Notes: generated by a model from the letters alone, not told the origin. Numbered from the stretch's first letter, positions 8,336-17,929 are shown. The stretch: DNA of 64,000 nt from Deltaproteobacteria bacterium (GCA_020848905.1 JADLHG010000042.1:1-64000), one strand, 5' to 3'. Translations and numbers: made by a program.

Positions 8336-10282
8336 TTACGTAGTCTTAAGGACCTTCCGGTAGACGTGGGCCTCCACGAAGACCGAGAACAGGGCTGCAT
8401 CCAGTTTCCCCTGCCTCACCTCGTCTCCCAGGATGGCCAGCGCTGTCTCCGGCTCGAGGGCGGGTTTGTAAGGGCGATCGGCCGCCGTAAGCGCATCGTA
8501 GATGTCGGCGATCGTCATCATGCGGGCCTGCACGGGAATCTGGTCCCCGCACTTCCGCCGCGGATACCCCGTCCCGTCGAGCTTCTCGTGGTGGTCCCGC
8601 GCGATCTGGGGCACCTGCCGGAAGCCGCGACCCCACGGGATCGTGCACAGGAAGTTGTAGCTGTGGACCACATGCGACTCAATCTGGGCCCGCTCATCCT
8701 CGCTCAGACTCCCGCGCCGTATCCGGAGGCAGCGGAGCTCTTCGCCGGTCAAGTATGGCCGAACTACGCCCTTCGGGTCCAGGTACGTCTGTTGCGCAAT
8801 CTCGTCGAGCAACGCCGCGCTCTCCGCGGGGAGCACCGTGGGGCGGTTGGAGCCTGCGATGATCTCCCAGCAGTGCTCCAAGTATCCATGTTGCTTCTGC
8901 AATAAGGCTTCCTGGGCCTCGAGCTGTTCCCCGAGGCGCCCCGTCCCCTGCAGCGACAGCTCCAGGCGGCGCCGAAGGCTCTCGCTCTTGAGCCACTCCC
9001 GCACGTAGTCGAAACGTAGCCGAATTTGCTCGAGATTCCACTCGTAAAGCTTGTGCGCCTTGACCAGCACCTGCTCGGGGACCCCCACCTTGCCGAAGTC
9101 ATGCATCAGGGCGGCGTACTCGAGCTCCTTCAGGTTGTCGGGGCTGAACGAGAGCTCCGCGAGGGGCCCGAGGGTCACGCGGTCCACCGCCTCGGCCAGG
9201 CCGACGGTCAGGTTCGCCACGCGCCGCGAGTGACCGCTCGTCGGTGGATCTCGCGCTTCGATGGCCAGCACCGAGGCTTCCACGAAGCCTTCGAAGACCT
9301 CCCGCAGCTCGTTGTAGAGGAGCGCGTTGTCGAGGGCGATGGCGGCCTGGTAGGCCAGCGTCTTGCCGAGCTCGATGGAGCGCTCGTCGAAGGGGATCAC
9401 CTGCCTCTCGAAGTCCTCGACGGTGCGTAGGCGGCTCGCCGGCTCGCGCTTCTTGTTGATGAGTTGGATCACCCCGATGACCGCATCCTGGTGGTTGATC
9501 ATCGGGACCGTGAGGACCGAGCGCGTGTGATACCCCGTTCGGTCGTCGAAGCTCCGGTTATGCTCGAGTCCCAGTGGATTGTCTCGGGCCAGGGCGCCGA
9601 GGTCCGGGATGTGGATCACGCGGCGCGCGACCACCGCAGCCCCCACGATCGAGCGGCTCGAGATCTCCAGGGTGAAGGACTCGAAGTCCACCTCCACGGA
9701 GTCGTTCTGCGCCACCGCAAAGCGGAGGAGCTGGTCGTCGGGGCGGTCGGGGTGCGGAACCAGGATGTAGACGCTCCCCGCGTCGGCCCCCGAGATGTAG
9801 CGGCTCTTCTCGAGGATGAGGGCCAGAAGTCGGTGGATGTCGCGCTCGGAGCTGAGCGACGCGGCGATCGAGATGAGTTCCTCCACCTCGTAGCGGTACC
9901 GCTCCGTCACGCGGTCCCGCTCCACCGCGCGGGCCTGCATCGCGAGGAGGGCCATGGAATTGGTCAGCGAGGCCTCGAGAGCGTGCGCCGTCGTGGGGAG
10001 CGGAAGGCAGGCGAGGACCGCGCGCTGTCGCAGGGCCTGCAGGTCGTCCATCTCCCCTTCCCCTCCCAGGCAGACGAGGAGCGGCGGGCAGCGGCTGTTC
10101 CGGCCGAGCTCGGCGGTGACCCGCTGGGGGTCTCGCCACAGCGTGGGCGCCACGAGAAGGGCGGTGCCCGTGTCGCACCGGACCTCGACGAGCTCGCCGT
10201 CGGCGCGCAGCACCTCGTACGCGACGAAGCGCGGGTCGTCGTTCAGCGCCCCGGCGATGTCCATGATCGAGTGGATGCCCAT
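8336..10282 (-). CDS. GAF plus HD-GYP domain protein (putative cyclic-di-GMP phosphodiesterase)
   Basis: A cytosolic signalling protein of 648 residues from the ATG at 10282, which has GAGAGG upstream. Residues about 1-130 are an N-terminal domain I do not recognise. A GAF sensor follows (about 130-325, with SGADAGSVYI and VIGVIQLINK), then an HD-GYP domain. The HD-GYP part shows GHSRR at 350, the metal pair in MHDFGKVGVP (His394-Asp395), and further on RDHHEKLDGTGYP and IADIYDALTA. A roughly 100-residue helical insert sits between HD and GYP. HD-GYP proteins cleave cyclic di-GMP; the GAF ligand is unknown. The gene sits between phoH and a cyclic-di-AMP-type phosphodiesterase on the same strand. 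Confidence 0.88.
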   Translation of the reverse strand: MGIHSIMDIAGALNDDPRFVAYEVLRADGELVEVRCDTGTALLVAPTLWRDPQRVTAELGRNSRCPPLLVCLGGEGEMDDLQALRQRAVLACLPLPTTAHALEASLTNSMALLAMQARAVERDRVTERYRYEVEELISIAASLSSERDIHRLLALILEKSRYISGADAGSVYILVPHPDRPDDQLLRFAVAQNDSVEVDFESFTLEISSRSIVGAAVVARRVIHIPDLGALARDNPLGLEHNRSFDDRTGYHTRSVLTVPMINHQDAVIGVIQLINKKREPASRLRTVEDFERQVIPFDERSIELGKTLAYQAAIALDNALLYNELREVFEGFVEASVLAIEARDPPTSGHSRRVANLTVGLAEAVDRVTLGPLAELSFSPDNLKELEYAALMHDFGKVGVPEQVLVKAHKLYEWNLEQIRLRFDYVREWLKSESLRRRLELSLQGTGRLGEQLEAQEALLQKQHGYLEHCWEIIAGSNRPTVLPAESAALLDEIAQQTYLDPKGVVRPYLTGEELRCLRIRRGSLSEDERAQIESHVVHSYNFLCTIPWGRGFRQVPQIARDHHEKLDGTGYPRRKCGDQIPVQARMMTIADIYDALTAADRPYKPALEPETALAILGDEVRQGKLDAALFSVFVEAHVYRKVLKTT

Positions 10283-10328
10283 GCGCCTCTCGCGTCCTCG
10301 CCCGATTGTACGCCTGTTCGGGGGCGGT

Positions 10329-11345
10329 CTACAGACGCGTGGGCTCGTCCGAGCCGGCGCGGCCGCGTCCCTCGTAGGCCTTGATGATCTTCTGCACCAG
10401 GGGATGTCGAACCACGTCCCGCTCGGTGAAGCGACAGAACGCAATCCCCTCGACCCCCGCGAGTAGGCGCTGCGCCTCGGAGAGGCCGCTCTGGGCGCCG
10501 GGCGGCAGATCGACCTGCGTCACGTCCCCGGTAACGACGGCCTTCGAGTCGAAGCCGAGGCGCGTCAAGAACATGAGCATCTGATCCCCGGTGGTGTTCT
10601 GCGCCTCGTCCAGCACCACGAAGGAGCCGTTCAGGGTGCGTCCGCGCATGAAAGCCAGCGGCGCCACCTCGATCTGCCCGCGGGCAATGAGCTGCTCCGC
10701 CCGGTCCAGCTCCATCATGTCGTGGAGGGCGTCGTAGAGCGGCCGCAGGTAGGGGTTCACCTTCTCGGCCAGGTCGCCGGGGAGGAACCCGAGCTTCTCG
10801 CCGGCCTCCACCGCGGGCCGGGTGAGAATGATCCGCTTCACCGCGCGTCGCTGAAGGGCCCCGACGGCCATCGCCATGGCGAGGTAGGTCTTGCCGGTCC
10901 CCGCGGGACCGATGCCGAAGACGATGTCGTGGCTGCGCATCGCGTCCACGTATTCCTTTTGCGCCAGGCTCTTCGGCAGGACGTTGGCCATGGAGGTGGC
11001 GAGGACCGTGTCCGTGAAGATGGCCTTCACGTTGACGCGCCCGTCCGCCTTGAGCACCCGGACGGCTTGCAGGAGCTGTTCGCGGCCGAGCGCGCGCCCC
11101 TTCTTCGCCAGCGCGTAGAGCTGTCCGAGCAGGGAGCTCGTCTGCTCGACGGCCTCCGGTGCGCCGACCACCGTCAACTCGTTGCCGCGCACGTGGATCT
11201 GAACGGCCAGCTCTCGTTCGAGGGCCTTCAGGTGCTCTCCGTTCGCGCCCGAGAGCTCGAGCAGCGCCGCGTTGTCGTCGAAGGCGATCTGGTCGCGCGC
11301 CGCAAGGGCGTCTTGCGGGTCGGCGGGGGACGTGGGTTCGCTCAC
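10329..11345 (-). CDS. ybeZ: PhoH-family ATPase (YbeZ)
   Basis: A 338-residue PhoH-type P-loop ATPase, a family linked to RNA metabolism and usually adjacent to ybeY. An N-terminal KH-like segment (about 20-65) precedes Walker A GPAGTGKT (146-153). Then come the conserved [16 protein letters not shown], Walker B VVLDEAQN and the sensor-like [11 protein letters not shown]. The start is a GTG at 11345 that overlaps the stop of the upstream deiminase gene by four bases (GTGA), so translation is probably coupled. The PhoH/YbeY partnership in ribosome and rRNA turnover is known from other bacteria and is inferred here from gene order. Confidence 0.93.
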   Translation of the reverse strand: MSEPTSPADPQDALAARDQIAFDDNAALLELSGANGEHLKALERELAVQIHVRGNELTVVGAPEAVEQTSSLLGQLYALAKKGRALGREQLLQAVRVLKADGRVNVKAIFTDTVLATSMANVLPKSLAQKEYVDAMRSHDIVFGIGPAGTGKTYLAMAMAVGALQRRAVKRIILTRPAVEAGEKLGFLPGDLAEKVNPYLRPLYDALHDMMELDRAEQLIARGQIEVAPLAFMRGRTLNGSFVVLDEAQNTTGDQMLMFLTRLGFDSKAVVTGDVTQVDLPPGAQSGLSEAQRLLAGVEGIAFCRFTERDVVRHPLVQKIIKAYEGRGRAGSDEPTRL

Positions 11346-13534
11346 CGGTCAGGACTCCTTCGTGGCGCTCGCCGCCCACGGCGACAGCGCCCGAGGACCA
11401 GCAAGCCGAGAAGCGAAAATGCGCCTGTCGCCGAGGGGGGAGCGGCGACGTCGCAGCTGCAGCCCTGTCCCGCTCTCTCCTTCCCTGCATCGACGCGGAC
11501 CCCGCCGGCGTCCGCGGAGGGAGTCGACAGATCCGCGGAAGCCCGTGCGTCTCCGGCCGGCGCCGTGCCGTCAGCACTTGCCGCGTCGGCACGCGTTCCA
11601 CCCTCGGGCGCGCCGCTCGCATCGCGCGTCGACGGTCCGGCGTCGGGGAGCAGCCCCACGCACGACTTGGGGCTCACGCCTCTCGGATCGACGCCGCCGT
11701 CCGTGCCGCAATCGTACGCCCCGTTGGTGGGATCCCAGCCGCATTTCGGGTTGCCCGCGCAGTCCATGGTCTGCAGCAGGTTGTTCTCGCAGAAGCGCAA
11801 CCGCTCCCCGTCGCAGCAGCCTTCGTAGGAGACGCGGCCGCAGTTGCCGGTCGAGGTGCCCGCGTCGTGCCCGCCGCCGTCGGGGACAGCCCCGTCGGTG
11901 AGCACGCCGCAGGTGCGTGGGTTCTTCCCCGAGGGATCGGAGGTGGCCTGCTGGGCGCAGTCGTACCAGCCGTTCTGCCCGTCCCAGCCGCACTGGGGCT
12001 CGCCGCTGCAGTCCAGGGCCTCGAGCTTGCCCTGGCTGCTGCAGTACTTGAGGAGGTCCCCCTCGCAGCAGCCGGAGGCGCGGATGTTGCCGCACGAGGC
12101 CCGGGCGCAGCGGACGCTCTTCGGCGAGCAGCGCTCCTGGGCGTCGGCCTCGAGCTTGGCCCGCTGGCCGACGGGGAGCTGCATCGCGATGCAGTGCATC
12201 GCCCCACCCCAGCCGATGATCTCCTTGCTGTCGATCTTGGTCTGGGTCCAGCCGGGAAACGCAGCGGAGTAGGCCGCCAGGGCGGTAGCCTCACGGCTGG
12301 CCTCGTCGGAATAGACCGGAATGAGGAGCACCTTCTTGCTGCCGTCCGGGCTCGCGAGGGCGATCGAGTTGGTGTAGGTGCGCCAGATCTTGCCGGCGAA
12401 GCCCCCGTTGTTGTCGGGCATCGGGATGCGCGTCACCTTGACGGGTAGGCCCGTCCCCGTCGTCGCGGCGGCGAAGAGGGCGGCGTTCGCATCCAGGATG
12501 GCCTTGTTCCCGGCGTCCTGCGAGGAGGCGTACTCCCCGACGAGCACGCTGGCGTCCGGGCCGAACTTGGCGAACATGTCGATGTGCGTCGTTCCCTCCC
12601 CCTTGAGGGGGGTCGGAAAGAGCGTCTTCTTGCACCCGAGGTAGTCCTTGAAGACCTGCTCCACGGCGCTCTGCGTGAACTGGAGATTGAACCAGAGCAC
12701 CCCTTTGCTCGCCGCGCAAAGGCCGTCGCTCGTGGTCATGAAGTTCCCCGGTTCGAAGTCGAGGTCGGGGCGAAAGACGTTCACCCCCCAGGCGGCGGCG
12801 AGGTCGGTCGGCACGACGTCGTCCAGAACGCGCGTGTGGAAGTATCGGAAGTCCACGAACGAGACCTTGGGGGCGGCGGCGTCGCCGACGATGGCGAGCG
12901 GCCCCGAGTCGCGGACCCAGATGCTGCTCATCGCGTGCTGGAACCACCCCACGCGCGTCGCGTCGGCGGGATTCAGGCCCGCCGCCACGAGCTCCTGCTC
13001 GAGCCGGGCCTTGTGGGCCGCGTCTTCGTGCACCAGGATCACGGGCACGACGCCCCACGCCCCCTTGACCATCTCCCGGTAGATCGCGTCGCGGGAGGGT
13101 CCGAGGCCGGTCTGCCACTGGAGGAGGTAGGCCTGACTGGGGTCGTGCTCGGCCGGGGCGCGCACGCCCGGGGTCGCCGGCGCATTCGTCACGTAGAAGC
13201 GAGCCAGGTTGTTGCGCCGGTAGTCGTCGAACTGATCGATGTGCGCGAGCCCCTTGCCGGAGGCGGCCTGGAAGAGCCGTTCGACGGTGCGCTCCGCGGC
13301 GGTCTTCCACTTGGGGAGCACTGGGCGTCTTCCGGAGGTTCGAAGGAGCTCGGCGCCGCGAGGGAGTCGTCGGGCCCCCTCGTCGGCCGGGGATACGGCG
13401 CGGAGCGGTTCGCCTGCCGCGGCGCGCGAGCGCGGGGCGCGGGAGGTGTCGTTTCGGGAGCTGCAAGCGCCGACGGCCACGCTCGCGACGAGGGCCGGAG
13501 CGACCCAAAGGTGTCGCTGGCGTCGCGTCTTCAT
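11342..13534 (-). CDS. Secreted agmatine/peptidylarginine deiminase-family protein with Cys-rich repeats and sorting tail
   Basis: A 730-residue exported protein. The ATG at 13534 has a strong GGAGGAG site and a lipoprotein-type signal ending at Cys24 (SVAVGAC). Residues about 65-465 carry the guanidino-group-modifying enzyme fold of the agmatine deiminase/PPAD family: WVRDSGP (206-212), DFEPGN (259-264), THIDM (His317, Asp319) and GWGGAMHC with nucleophile Cys448. A C-terminal region follows with two copies of an eight-cysteine repeat (481-542 and about 565-626). After an Ala/Asp/Gly-rich linker comes GCSC, a hydrophobic stretch and an Arg-rich end, resembling a MYXO-CTERM sorting tail. It likely converts arginine-type groups to citrulline outside the cytoplasm; free agmatine versus peptide substrate cannot be decided. 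It overlaps phoH by four bases. Confidence 0.85.
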   Translation of the reverse strand: MKTRRQRHLWVAPALVASVAVGACSSRNDTSRAPRSRAAAGEPLRAVSPADEGARRLPRGAELLRTSGRRPVLPKWKTAAERTVERLFQAASGKGLAHIDQFDDYRRNNLARFYVTNAPATPGVRAPAEHDPSQAYLLQWQTGLGPSRDAIYREMVKGAWGVVPVILVHEDAAHKARLEQELVAAGLNPADATRVGWFQHAMSSIWVRDSGPLAIVGDAAAPKVSFVDFRYFHTRVLDDVVPTDLAAAWGVNVFRPDLDFEPGNFMTTSDGLCAASKGVLWFNLQFTQSAVEQVFKDYLGCKKTLFPTPLKGEGTTHIDMFAKFGPDASVLVGEYASSQDAGNKAILDANAALFAAATTGTGLPVKVTRIPMPDNNGGFAGKIWRTYTNSIALASPDGSKKVLLIPVYSDEASREATALAAYSAAFPGWTQTKIDSKEIIGWGGAMHCIAMQLPVGQRAKLEADAQERCSPKSVRCARASCGNIRASGCCEGDLLKYCSSQGKLEALDCSGEPQCGWDGQNGWYDCAQQATSDPSGKNPRTCGVLTDGAVPDGGGHDAGTSTGNCGRVSYEGCCDGERLRFCENNLLQTMDCAGNPKCGWDPTNGAYDCGTDGGVDPRGVSPKSCVGLLPDAGPSTRDASGAPEGGTRADAASADGTAPAGDARASADLSTPSADAGGVRVDAGKERAGQGCSCDVAAPPSATGAFSLLGLLVLGRCRRGRRAPRRSPDR

Positions 13535-13601
13535 GCAAGCTCCTCCGTGCATGCTCCAGGGCTCGCGGGGCTGGGGCGCCCCTTGACGGTCGAGGGGAGG
13601 C

Positions 13602-13629
13602 AATGTAGCAGAAGGTTTCCGGCCGGCAA
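13602..13629 (-). promoter_or_regulatory. Possible promoter for the deiminase-phoH operon
   Basis: On the minus strand TTGCCG (13624-13629), 16-base spacer, TACATT (13602-13607), about 70 bases before the deiminase ATG. The -10 box stands out as AT-rich in GC-rich sequence; the -35 match is partial. Confidence 0.33.
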
Positions 13630-13694
13630 GCGCCGGATCGCGGCCCGCGCGGAGCCTTCGACGCGGCGGGGCGCGACACCGCGGAAGCTCCTCC

Positions 13695-14486
13695 ATGACC
13701 CACAGATCCGAAGCCCTGGGAACACCGGGGACCCTGCCCTGGCTCGAGACCATCATGCGCCGACTCCTCGCCCCCGACGGCTGCCCGTGGGACCGCGAGC
13801 AGACCCTCGCCAGCCTGAAGCCCTTTCTCCTCGAGGAGTGCTACGAAGTGCTGGACGCGATCGACGAAGGCGACGGGGACCATCACACCGAGGAGCTTGG
13901 GGACCTGCTCTTCCAGATCGTGTTCCAGGCGGAGCTCGCGGGGCGCTCGCTCGAGGAGGTCATTCGGGGGATCGGGGAGAAACTGATCCGGCGGCACCCG
14001 CACGTCTTCGGCGAGACGCGGGTACGCGACACGGAGGAGGTGCTCGCCAACTGGGAACGGCTCAAGGCCGAGGAGCGGACCTCGCCGCGTCCCACGCTGG
14101 CGGGCGTTCCACGCGCCATGCCGGCGCTCCAGCGGGCCTACGAGCTCTCACGCAAGGCGGCCAAGGCGGGGTTCGAATGGCCTGACGCGGGGGCCGCGCG
14201 GCGCAAGGTGGACGAGGAGCTCGGCGAGGTGGACGCTGCGCTCGCCGAGGGCGATGCCGACGAGGTTCGGGCGGAGCTCGGGGACCTGCTCTTCGCCGTG
14301 GCGGTGTGGGGCCGCAAGCTGGGCGTCGAGCCGGAGGAGGCGCTGCGCGAGGCGGGGGCCCGCTACGAGCGACGCTTCACCCGGATGGAGGCCGAGCTCG
14401 GCGCGGAGGGCAAGGCCATGCAGTCGTGTTCGCTCGACGAGCTTCTCGCGCGGTGGGCTCGGGCCAAGGGGGGGCCGGCGGTCTAG
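13695..14486 (+). CDS. mazG: Nucleoside triphosphate pyrophosphohydrolase MazG
   Basis: A house-cleaning NTP pyrophosphatase that hydrolyses non-canonical and excess NTPs to NMP and pyrophosphate with Mg2+. The 263-residue product has two MazG repeats. The N-terminal one has CPWDREQT, then EECYE (Glu47, Glu48, Glu51) and EELGD (66-70), which bind metal. The C-terminal one has KVDEELGEV and AELGDLLFAV. Length and duplication match E. coli MazG (263 residues). The ATG at 13695 has CTCCTCC/GGAAG-type context upstream and is divergent from the deiminase operon. Confidence 0.96.
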   Translation: MTHRSEALGTPGTLPWLETIMRRLLAPDGCPWDREQTLASLKPFLLEECYEVLDAIDEGDGDHHTEELGDLLFQIVFQAELAGRSLEEVIRGIGEKLIRRHPHVFGETRVRDTEEVLANWERLKAEERTSPRPTLAGVPRAMPALQRAYELSRKAAKAGFEWPDAGAARRKVDEELGEVDAALAEGDADEVRAELGDLLFAVAVWGRKLGVEPEEALREAGARYERRFTRMEAELGAEGKAMQSCSLDELLARWARAKGGPAV

Positions 14487-14568
14487 AACGCCGAGGTGAC
14501 GGCGGGTCACCAGCGATGTCCTACGTGGCCGTCGCTGCGCCCACGAAGCCGGCAATTCGGGCGCGGCG

Positions 14569-15039
14569 CTACTTGTCTCCCGGTGGCCGATACTTGATCG
14601 ACGCCGCCTTCTTCAAGGCAGCGAGCGTCTCCTCGACCGTCATCAATGGGGTCGTCTGCAGCGAACTCAGCGCTCCGCCCGCGTTTATCGCGAGCGCCGC
14701 CGCGGCCATCGACACGTTATCCGGAGCCTCCCACAAGTTGTATCCCTCATGCTCGCCGAAGGCATACCAAAAACCGTGCAGCTTCCCGCCGACGGCTTCG
14801 ATGTACTGCTTCGCTGCCGCTCGGCGGTCCTCGGGGTTCTTGATGAGCTTCGCCCAGGTTGCCGGTGTGTAGCTGAATCGGCTCAGGTAGATCGGCATCG
14901 GTGTTCCTCCTTCCACGTGATCTCGGCGGTATCCCGCCTCCGAGGTCTCTGGCGGGCGCTCTGCGCGTCTGCACCCTGACATCGCCAGCCCGACAGCCGC
15001 GCTGACGCTCATGAAGTCACGGCGAGTCACTTTGCTCAT
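14569..15039 (-). CDS. GYD-domain protein with Tat-type lipoprotein signal and an internal start
   Basis: From the ATG at 15039 (AGGAGG five bases upstream) the product is 156 residues. Its N-terminus has a twin-arginine motif, SKVTRRDFMS, then a hydrophobic run and a lipobox-like SGC at 22-24. The GYD domain begins at MPIYLSRFSYTP and includes GKLHGFWYAFGEHEGYNLWEA, typical of this small alpha/beta family of unknown function. Strikingly, the ATG of MPIYL at 14898 is itself preceded by AAGGAGGA with seven-base spacing, and family members usually begin exactly there. Two products are therefore possible: an exported lipoprotein and a 109-residue cytosolic form. No pathway can be assigned. Confidence 0.8.
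   Translation of the reverse strand: MSKVTRRDFMSVSAAVGLAMSGCRRAERPPETSEAGYRRDHVEGGTPMPIYLSRFSYTPATWAKLIKNPEDRRAAAKQYIEAVGGKLHGFWYAFGEHEGYNLWEAPDNVSMAAAALAINAGGALSSLQTTPLMTVEETLAALKKAASIKYRPPGDK
14906..14912 (-). promoter_or_regulatory. Internal ribosome-binding site of the GYD gene
   Basis: AAGGAGG on the minus strand, seven bases before the in-frame ATG at 14898 where GYD proteins normally start. It is as strong as the site for the upstream ATG at 15039, which makes dual initiation plausible. Confidence 0.55.
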
Positions 15040-15217
15040 GGACCCCTCCTGGTCGAGCATACGGTGTTCCCATCGGCGAAGGGGACTGGTCAGCCTGGAC
15101 CTCCCGCTGGGGCTGGTCAAGCTCGCTCGCTCACGCCCGCGCGACGGCCGCGCGGCAGACAGCGTGGCGTCGCGGTAGGCTTCTCAACCCGTTTGGTGTT
15201 CTAGAGGGGAATCGTGG

Positions 15218-16192
15218 CTAAACGGGCTGGTGCAGGCCGCGCGCGACGGGCAGGCCCCCGAGCGGGGTGGCCGCCAGACACGCATCCTGGATCGCCGCGT
15301 CGGTCGCATCCCGGCAGAGCAGGCCCACGCGGTGCAGATCCACGGCGTGATCCCCGACGGAGGCGCAGATCACCACGTCCCCATCGTAGAGGGTGAACGG
15401 AGGATCGATCCGTCGGGCCAGCGCCACCGCGCTCTGGTGCGCGACCCACTCCGCCTCCACGCGGGTGAGGCGCGCGGTGGTGGCGACCACCACGAGCGTG
15501 GTGTTGTGGGTCGGCGATTGCGCGACGGCGCCCGCGCGGATGAGCGCCGCGGAGCCGAGCAGCTCGTCCGAAGTCGGCGTTCGTCGCGCCCCGGCGAGAA
15601 TGCCGCTCCGCGTGCCGTCGAGGACGTCGCCCACGGGGTTCAGTACGACGAGCGCGCCCACGGCCAGGCCCTCGTCGGTGCAAAGCCCCGCTTGCCCGAG
15701 CCCTGTCTTGGTGGCGCAGGCGAGACCTTGGAGCTTGCCGGCGGAGACGCCGGTGCCCGCGCCGACGCAGCCGGAGCTGGCGGGCGTGCGCGCGAGGGCC
15801 TGAGTGGCGGCTGCCTCGCCGAGGCGTGCGTCGGGCCAGGCGCCCGGGTCTCCGAGGCCGAGGTCGTACACCACGGCGGCCGGGACGATCGGCACCACGC
15901 CGGCGAGGGTTCGATGGCCCACCCCGTGGGCGGCGAGCACGCGCATGACCCCGTCCGCCGCCGCGAGGCCAAAGGCGCTACCCCCCGCGAGACAGACGCC
16001 GTGGATCCGCTCCACGTGGTGTCGGGGTTCGAGGACCGCCAGCTCGCGACTGCCGGTGGCGGTTCCGACCACCGCGCCTCCGGCGACGGCCCCGTCGGGG
16101 AAGAGGATCGCCGTGCACCCGGTGAGGCCCGCGAGGTCGGTGGCGTGACCGACCAGGACGCCCGGCAGCTCCGAGAGGCTCGTGACCGTCAT
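15218..16192 (-). CDS. P1-family (DmpA/L-aminopeptidase) peptidase
   Basis: A 324-residue member of peptidase family S58 (P1/DmpA), N-terminal nucleophile aminopeptidases that process themselves into two chains. It shows GVLVGHATD, GRGGAVVG-like VAGGAVVG, GICLAGGSAFGLAAADGVMR-like sequence (HGVCLAGGSAFGL), CVGAGTGVSAGKLQG and HNTTLVVVAT. The last carries the likely autocleavage/nucleophile Thr. The ATG at 16192 overlaps the murJ stop by four bases (ATGA), so the two genes are translationally coupled. Substrate is unknown; related enzymes cleave D- or L-amino-acid amides and beta-peptides, so a role with cell-wall peptides next to murJ is only a guess. Confidence 0.88.
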   Translation of the reverse strand: MTVTSLSELPGVLVGHATDLAGLTGCTAILFPDGAVAGGAVVGTATGSRELAVLEPRHHVERIHGVCLAGGSAFGLAAADGVMRVLAAHGVGHRTLAGVVPIVPAAVVYDLGLGDPGAWPDARLGEAAATQALARTPASSGCVGAGTGVSAGKLQGLACATKTGLGQAGLCTDEGLAVGALVVLNPVGDVLDGTRSGILAGARRTPTSDELLGSAALIRAGAVAQSPTHNTTLVVVATTARLTRVEAEWVAHQSAVALARRIDPPFTLYDGDVVICASVGDHAVDLHRVGLLCRDATDAAIQDACLAATPLGGLPVARGLHQPV

Positions 16193-17784
16193 CGGGGACC
16201 TGGGCGGCGCCTGCGGGCGAAGGCCCGGGCGAGCTCGTGCAGCTCCGGGGCGCGTAGCAGGGCCGCAAGCAGAGCGTAGCTCACCATCCCGGCCACTACG
16301 GCGCCGAGGAGCACGGCGTAGTTGAGGGGGGCGCGCCCACCTTGCGGCCAGTCCCCGAAGCGCGTCACCAAGTGTGCGCAGAACCCCGCGCCGACGGCGG
16401 CGAGGCTCGAGCGGGCGAGCGTGAGCGCGACGCTTCGAAGCCCGAGCGGGCCGAGACGGACCCGCAGGAGCACGAGCAAGAGCAGGAGGTTCACCGTGGA
16501 CGAGATGGCCACGGCCAGGGCGAGGCCGAGGGCCTGAAGGCGATGGCGAAGCAGGAGGGCGCTGCCGATGTACGCGAGAAGCGCGAGGGCCCCCACCTTC
16601 ACGGGCGTGCGCGTGTCCTGGAGCGCATAGAAGACGGGGACCGTCTGACGGACGCCGCCGGCGGCCCAGAGCCCACACGCGAACCCGAGGAGGGTGCGCG
16701 CGGTCTCCTGCGCCATCGCGTGGGTATAGGCGCCGCGCTGGAAGAGCACCGAGCAGAGAGGAAGACCGAGCGCGATGAGCCCCGCAGTGGCCGGCAAGAG
16801 CACGAAGGCCACCACCCGCAGGCTGTAGCCGTAGGTTCGACGGAGCTCGTCCAGGTTCCCCGCCGTCACCTGCGCCGCGTAGCTCGGCAGAGATACCGTG
16901 GCCACCGCGACGGCGAAGATGCCCATCGGGAACTCGATGAGCCGCTGCGCATAGTAGATGTAGCTGATGCTCCCCTCCTCCAGGAAGGAGGCGAACTGGC
17001 GGGCCAGGATCACGTTCACCTGGTAGATCGCCAGGCCGAGGATCGAGGGGAGCATCAGGCGGCCGATGCGCCGTACGCCGGGATCGCCGAGGTCGAGGCG
17101 CGGTCGCAGCAGGAGGCCGCGGGAGCGGAGCGGCCCGGCCTGAAGCAGCACCTGCGCCACCCCTCCGAGCAGGACCCCGAAGCCGAGGGCGGCGATGGGC
17201 GGCAGACCGAGGTGCGGCATGGCCCGGCTCGTGGTGAGGACCACGCTGATGATGCAGGCGTTGAGGAGCACGGGGGCCAGGGCCGGCGCGGCGAAGTGCC
17301 TGTAGGTGTTCAGGACCCCCATGGCCAGGGCCGTGACCCCGACGGTGATCAGGAAGGGGAACATGACACGCGTGAGCAAGATGGCGAGGCCGAGCTTGTC
17401 GGCGTCGTCCACGAGGCCGTAGGCGAAGAGGCGGACCACTTGCGGCGCCAGACCGACCCCGGCCGCTGTGACGAGCAGCAGCACCAGGAGCGCCGCTCCC
17501 ATGGTCTTGGCGTAGAGCGCCTTGGCCGCGTCGTCCCCGGCGCGTTGGCGCAGCTCGGTGAAGACCGGCACGAAGGCCACGGTGAGCGACCCCTCCGCCA
17601 GGAGCTGCCTGAAAACGTTCGGGATCGTGAAGGCAACGTAAAACGGGTCGGTGGCCCGCTTGGGGTACGCGGCAGCCACCACGCCGTCGCGGACGAGGCC
17701 CAGGATCCTGCTGAAGAGCGTGAAGAGGCCCACGATCCCGGCCGACCGGGTGAGCTGCCTTCCGTCGCGCGAGGCCTCCGACAT
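16189..17784 (-). CDS. murJ: Lipid II flippase MurJ
   Basis: An inner-membrane MOP-superfamily flippase that moves lipid II across the membrane for peptidoglycan synthesis. The 531-residue protein has about 14 membrane segments. The typical N-terminal signature is present: FSRILGLVRDGVVAAAYP, then TDPFYVAFTIPNVFRQLLAEG and AFVPVF, including the essential loop arginines. FPMGIFAVAVATVSLPSYA is also characteristic. It starts at the ATG at 17784, divergent from rpsT, and is coupled to the P1 peptidase downstream. Confidence 0.97.
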   Translation of the reverse strand: MSEASRDGRQLTRSAGIVGLFTLFSRILGLVRDGVVAAAYPKRATDPFYVAFTIPNVFRQLLAEGSLTVAFVPVFTELRQRAGDDAAKALYAKTMGAALLVLLLVTAAGVGLAPQVVRLFAYGLVDDADKLGLAILLTRVMFPFLITVGVTALAMGVLNTYRHFAAPALAPVLLNACIISVVLTTSRAMPHLGLPPIAALGFGVLLGGVAQVLLQAGPLRSRGLLLRPRLDLGDPGVRRIGRLMLPSILGLAIYQVNVILARQFASFLEEGSISYIYYAQRLIEFPMGIFAVAVATVSLPSYAAQVTAGNLDELRRTYGYSLRVVAFVLLPATAGLIALGLPLCSVLFQRGAYTHAMAQETARTLLGFACGLWAAGGVRQTVPVFYALQDTRTPVKVGALALLAYIGSALLLRHRLQALGLALAVAISSTVNLLLLLVLLRVRLGPLGLRSVALTLARSSLAAVGAGFCAHLVTRFGDWPQGGRAPLNYAVLLGAVVAGMVSYALLAALLRAPELHELARAFARRRRPGPR

Positions 17785-17875
17785 GCGAGGGTCCGGTCTC
17801 CTTCGGGTGCTACCCTACTGCATCCCCGCGGAAGGGGGCGACGGGGAAGTGCCGCGTCCACTCTACGCGGCGCGA

Positions 17876-17904
17876 TTGACACGCGACGCGAGGCATGATA
17901 CGGC
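17876..17904 (+). promoter_or_regulatory. Probable rpsT promoter
   Basis: A perfect TTGACA (17876-17881) is followed at 17 bases by TACGGC (17899-17904), preceded by TGA as in extended -10 elements, 25 bases before the rpsT start. The -10 hexamer itself is poor. Confidence 0.4.
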
Positions 17905-17929
17905 AACACGGCTTTATTGGAGGAATTTC

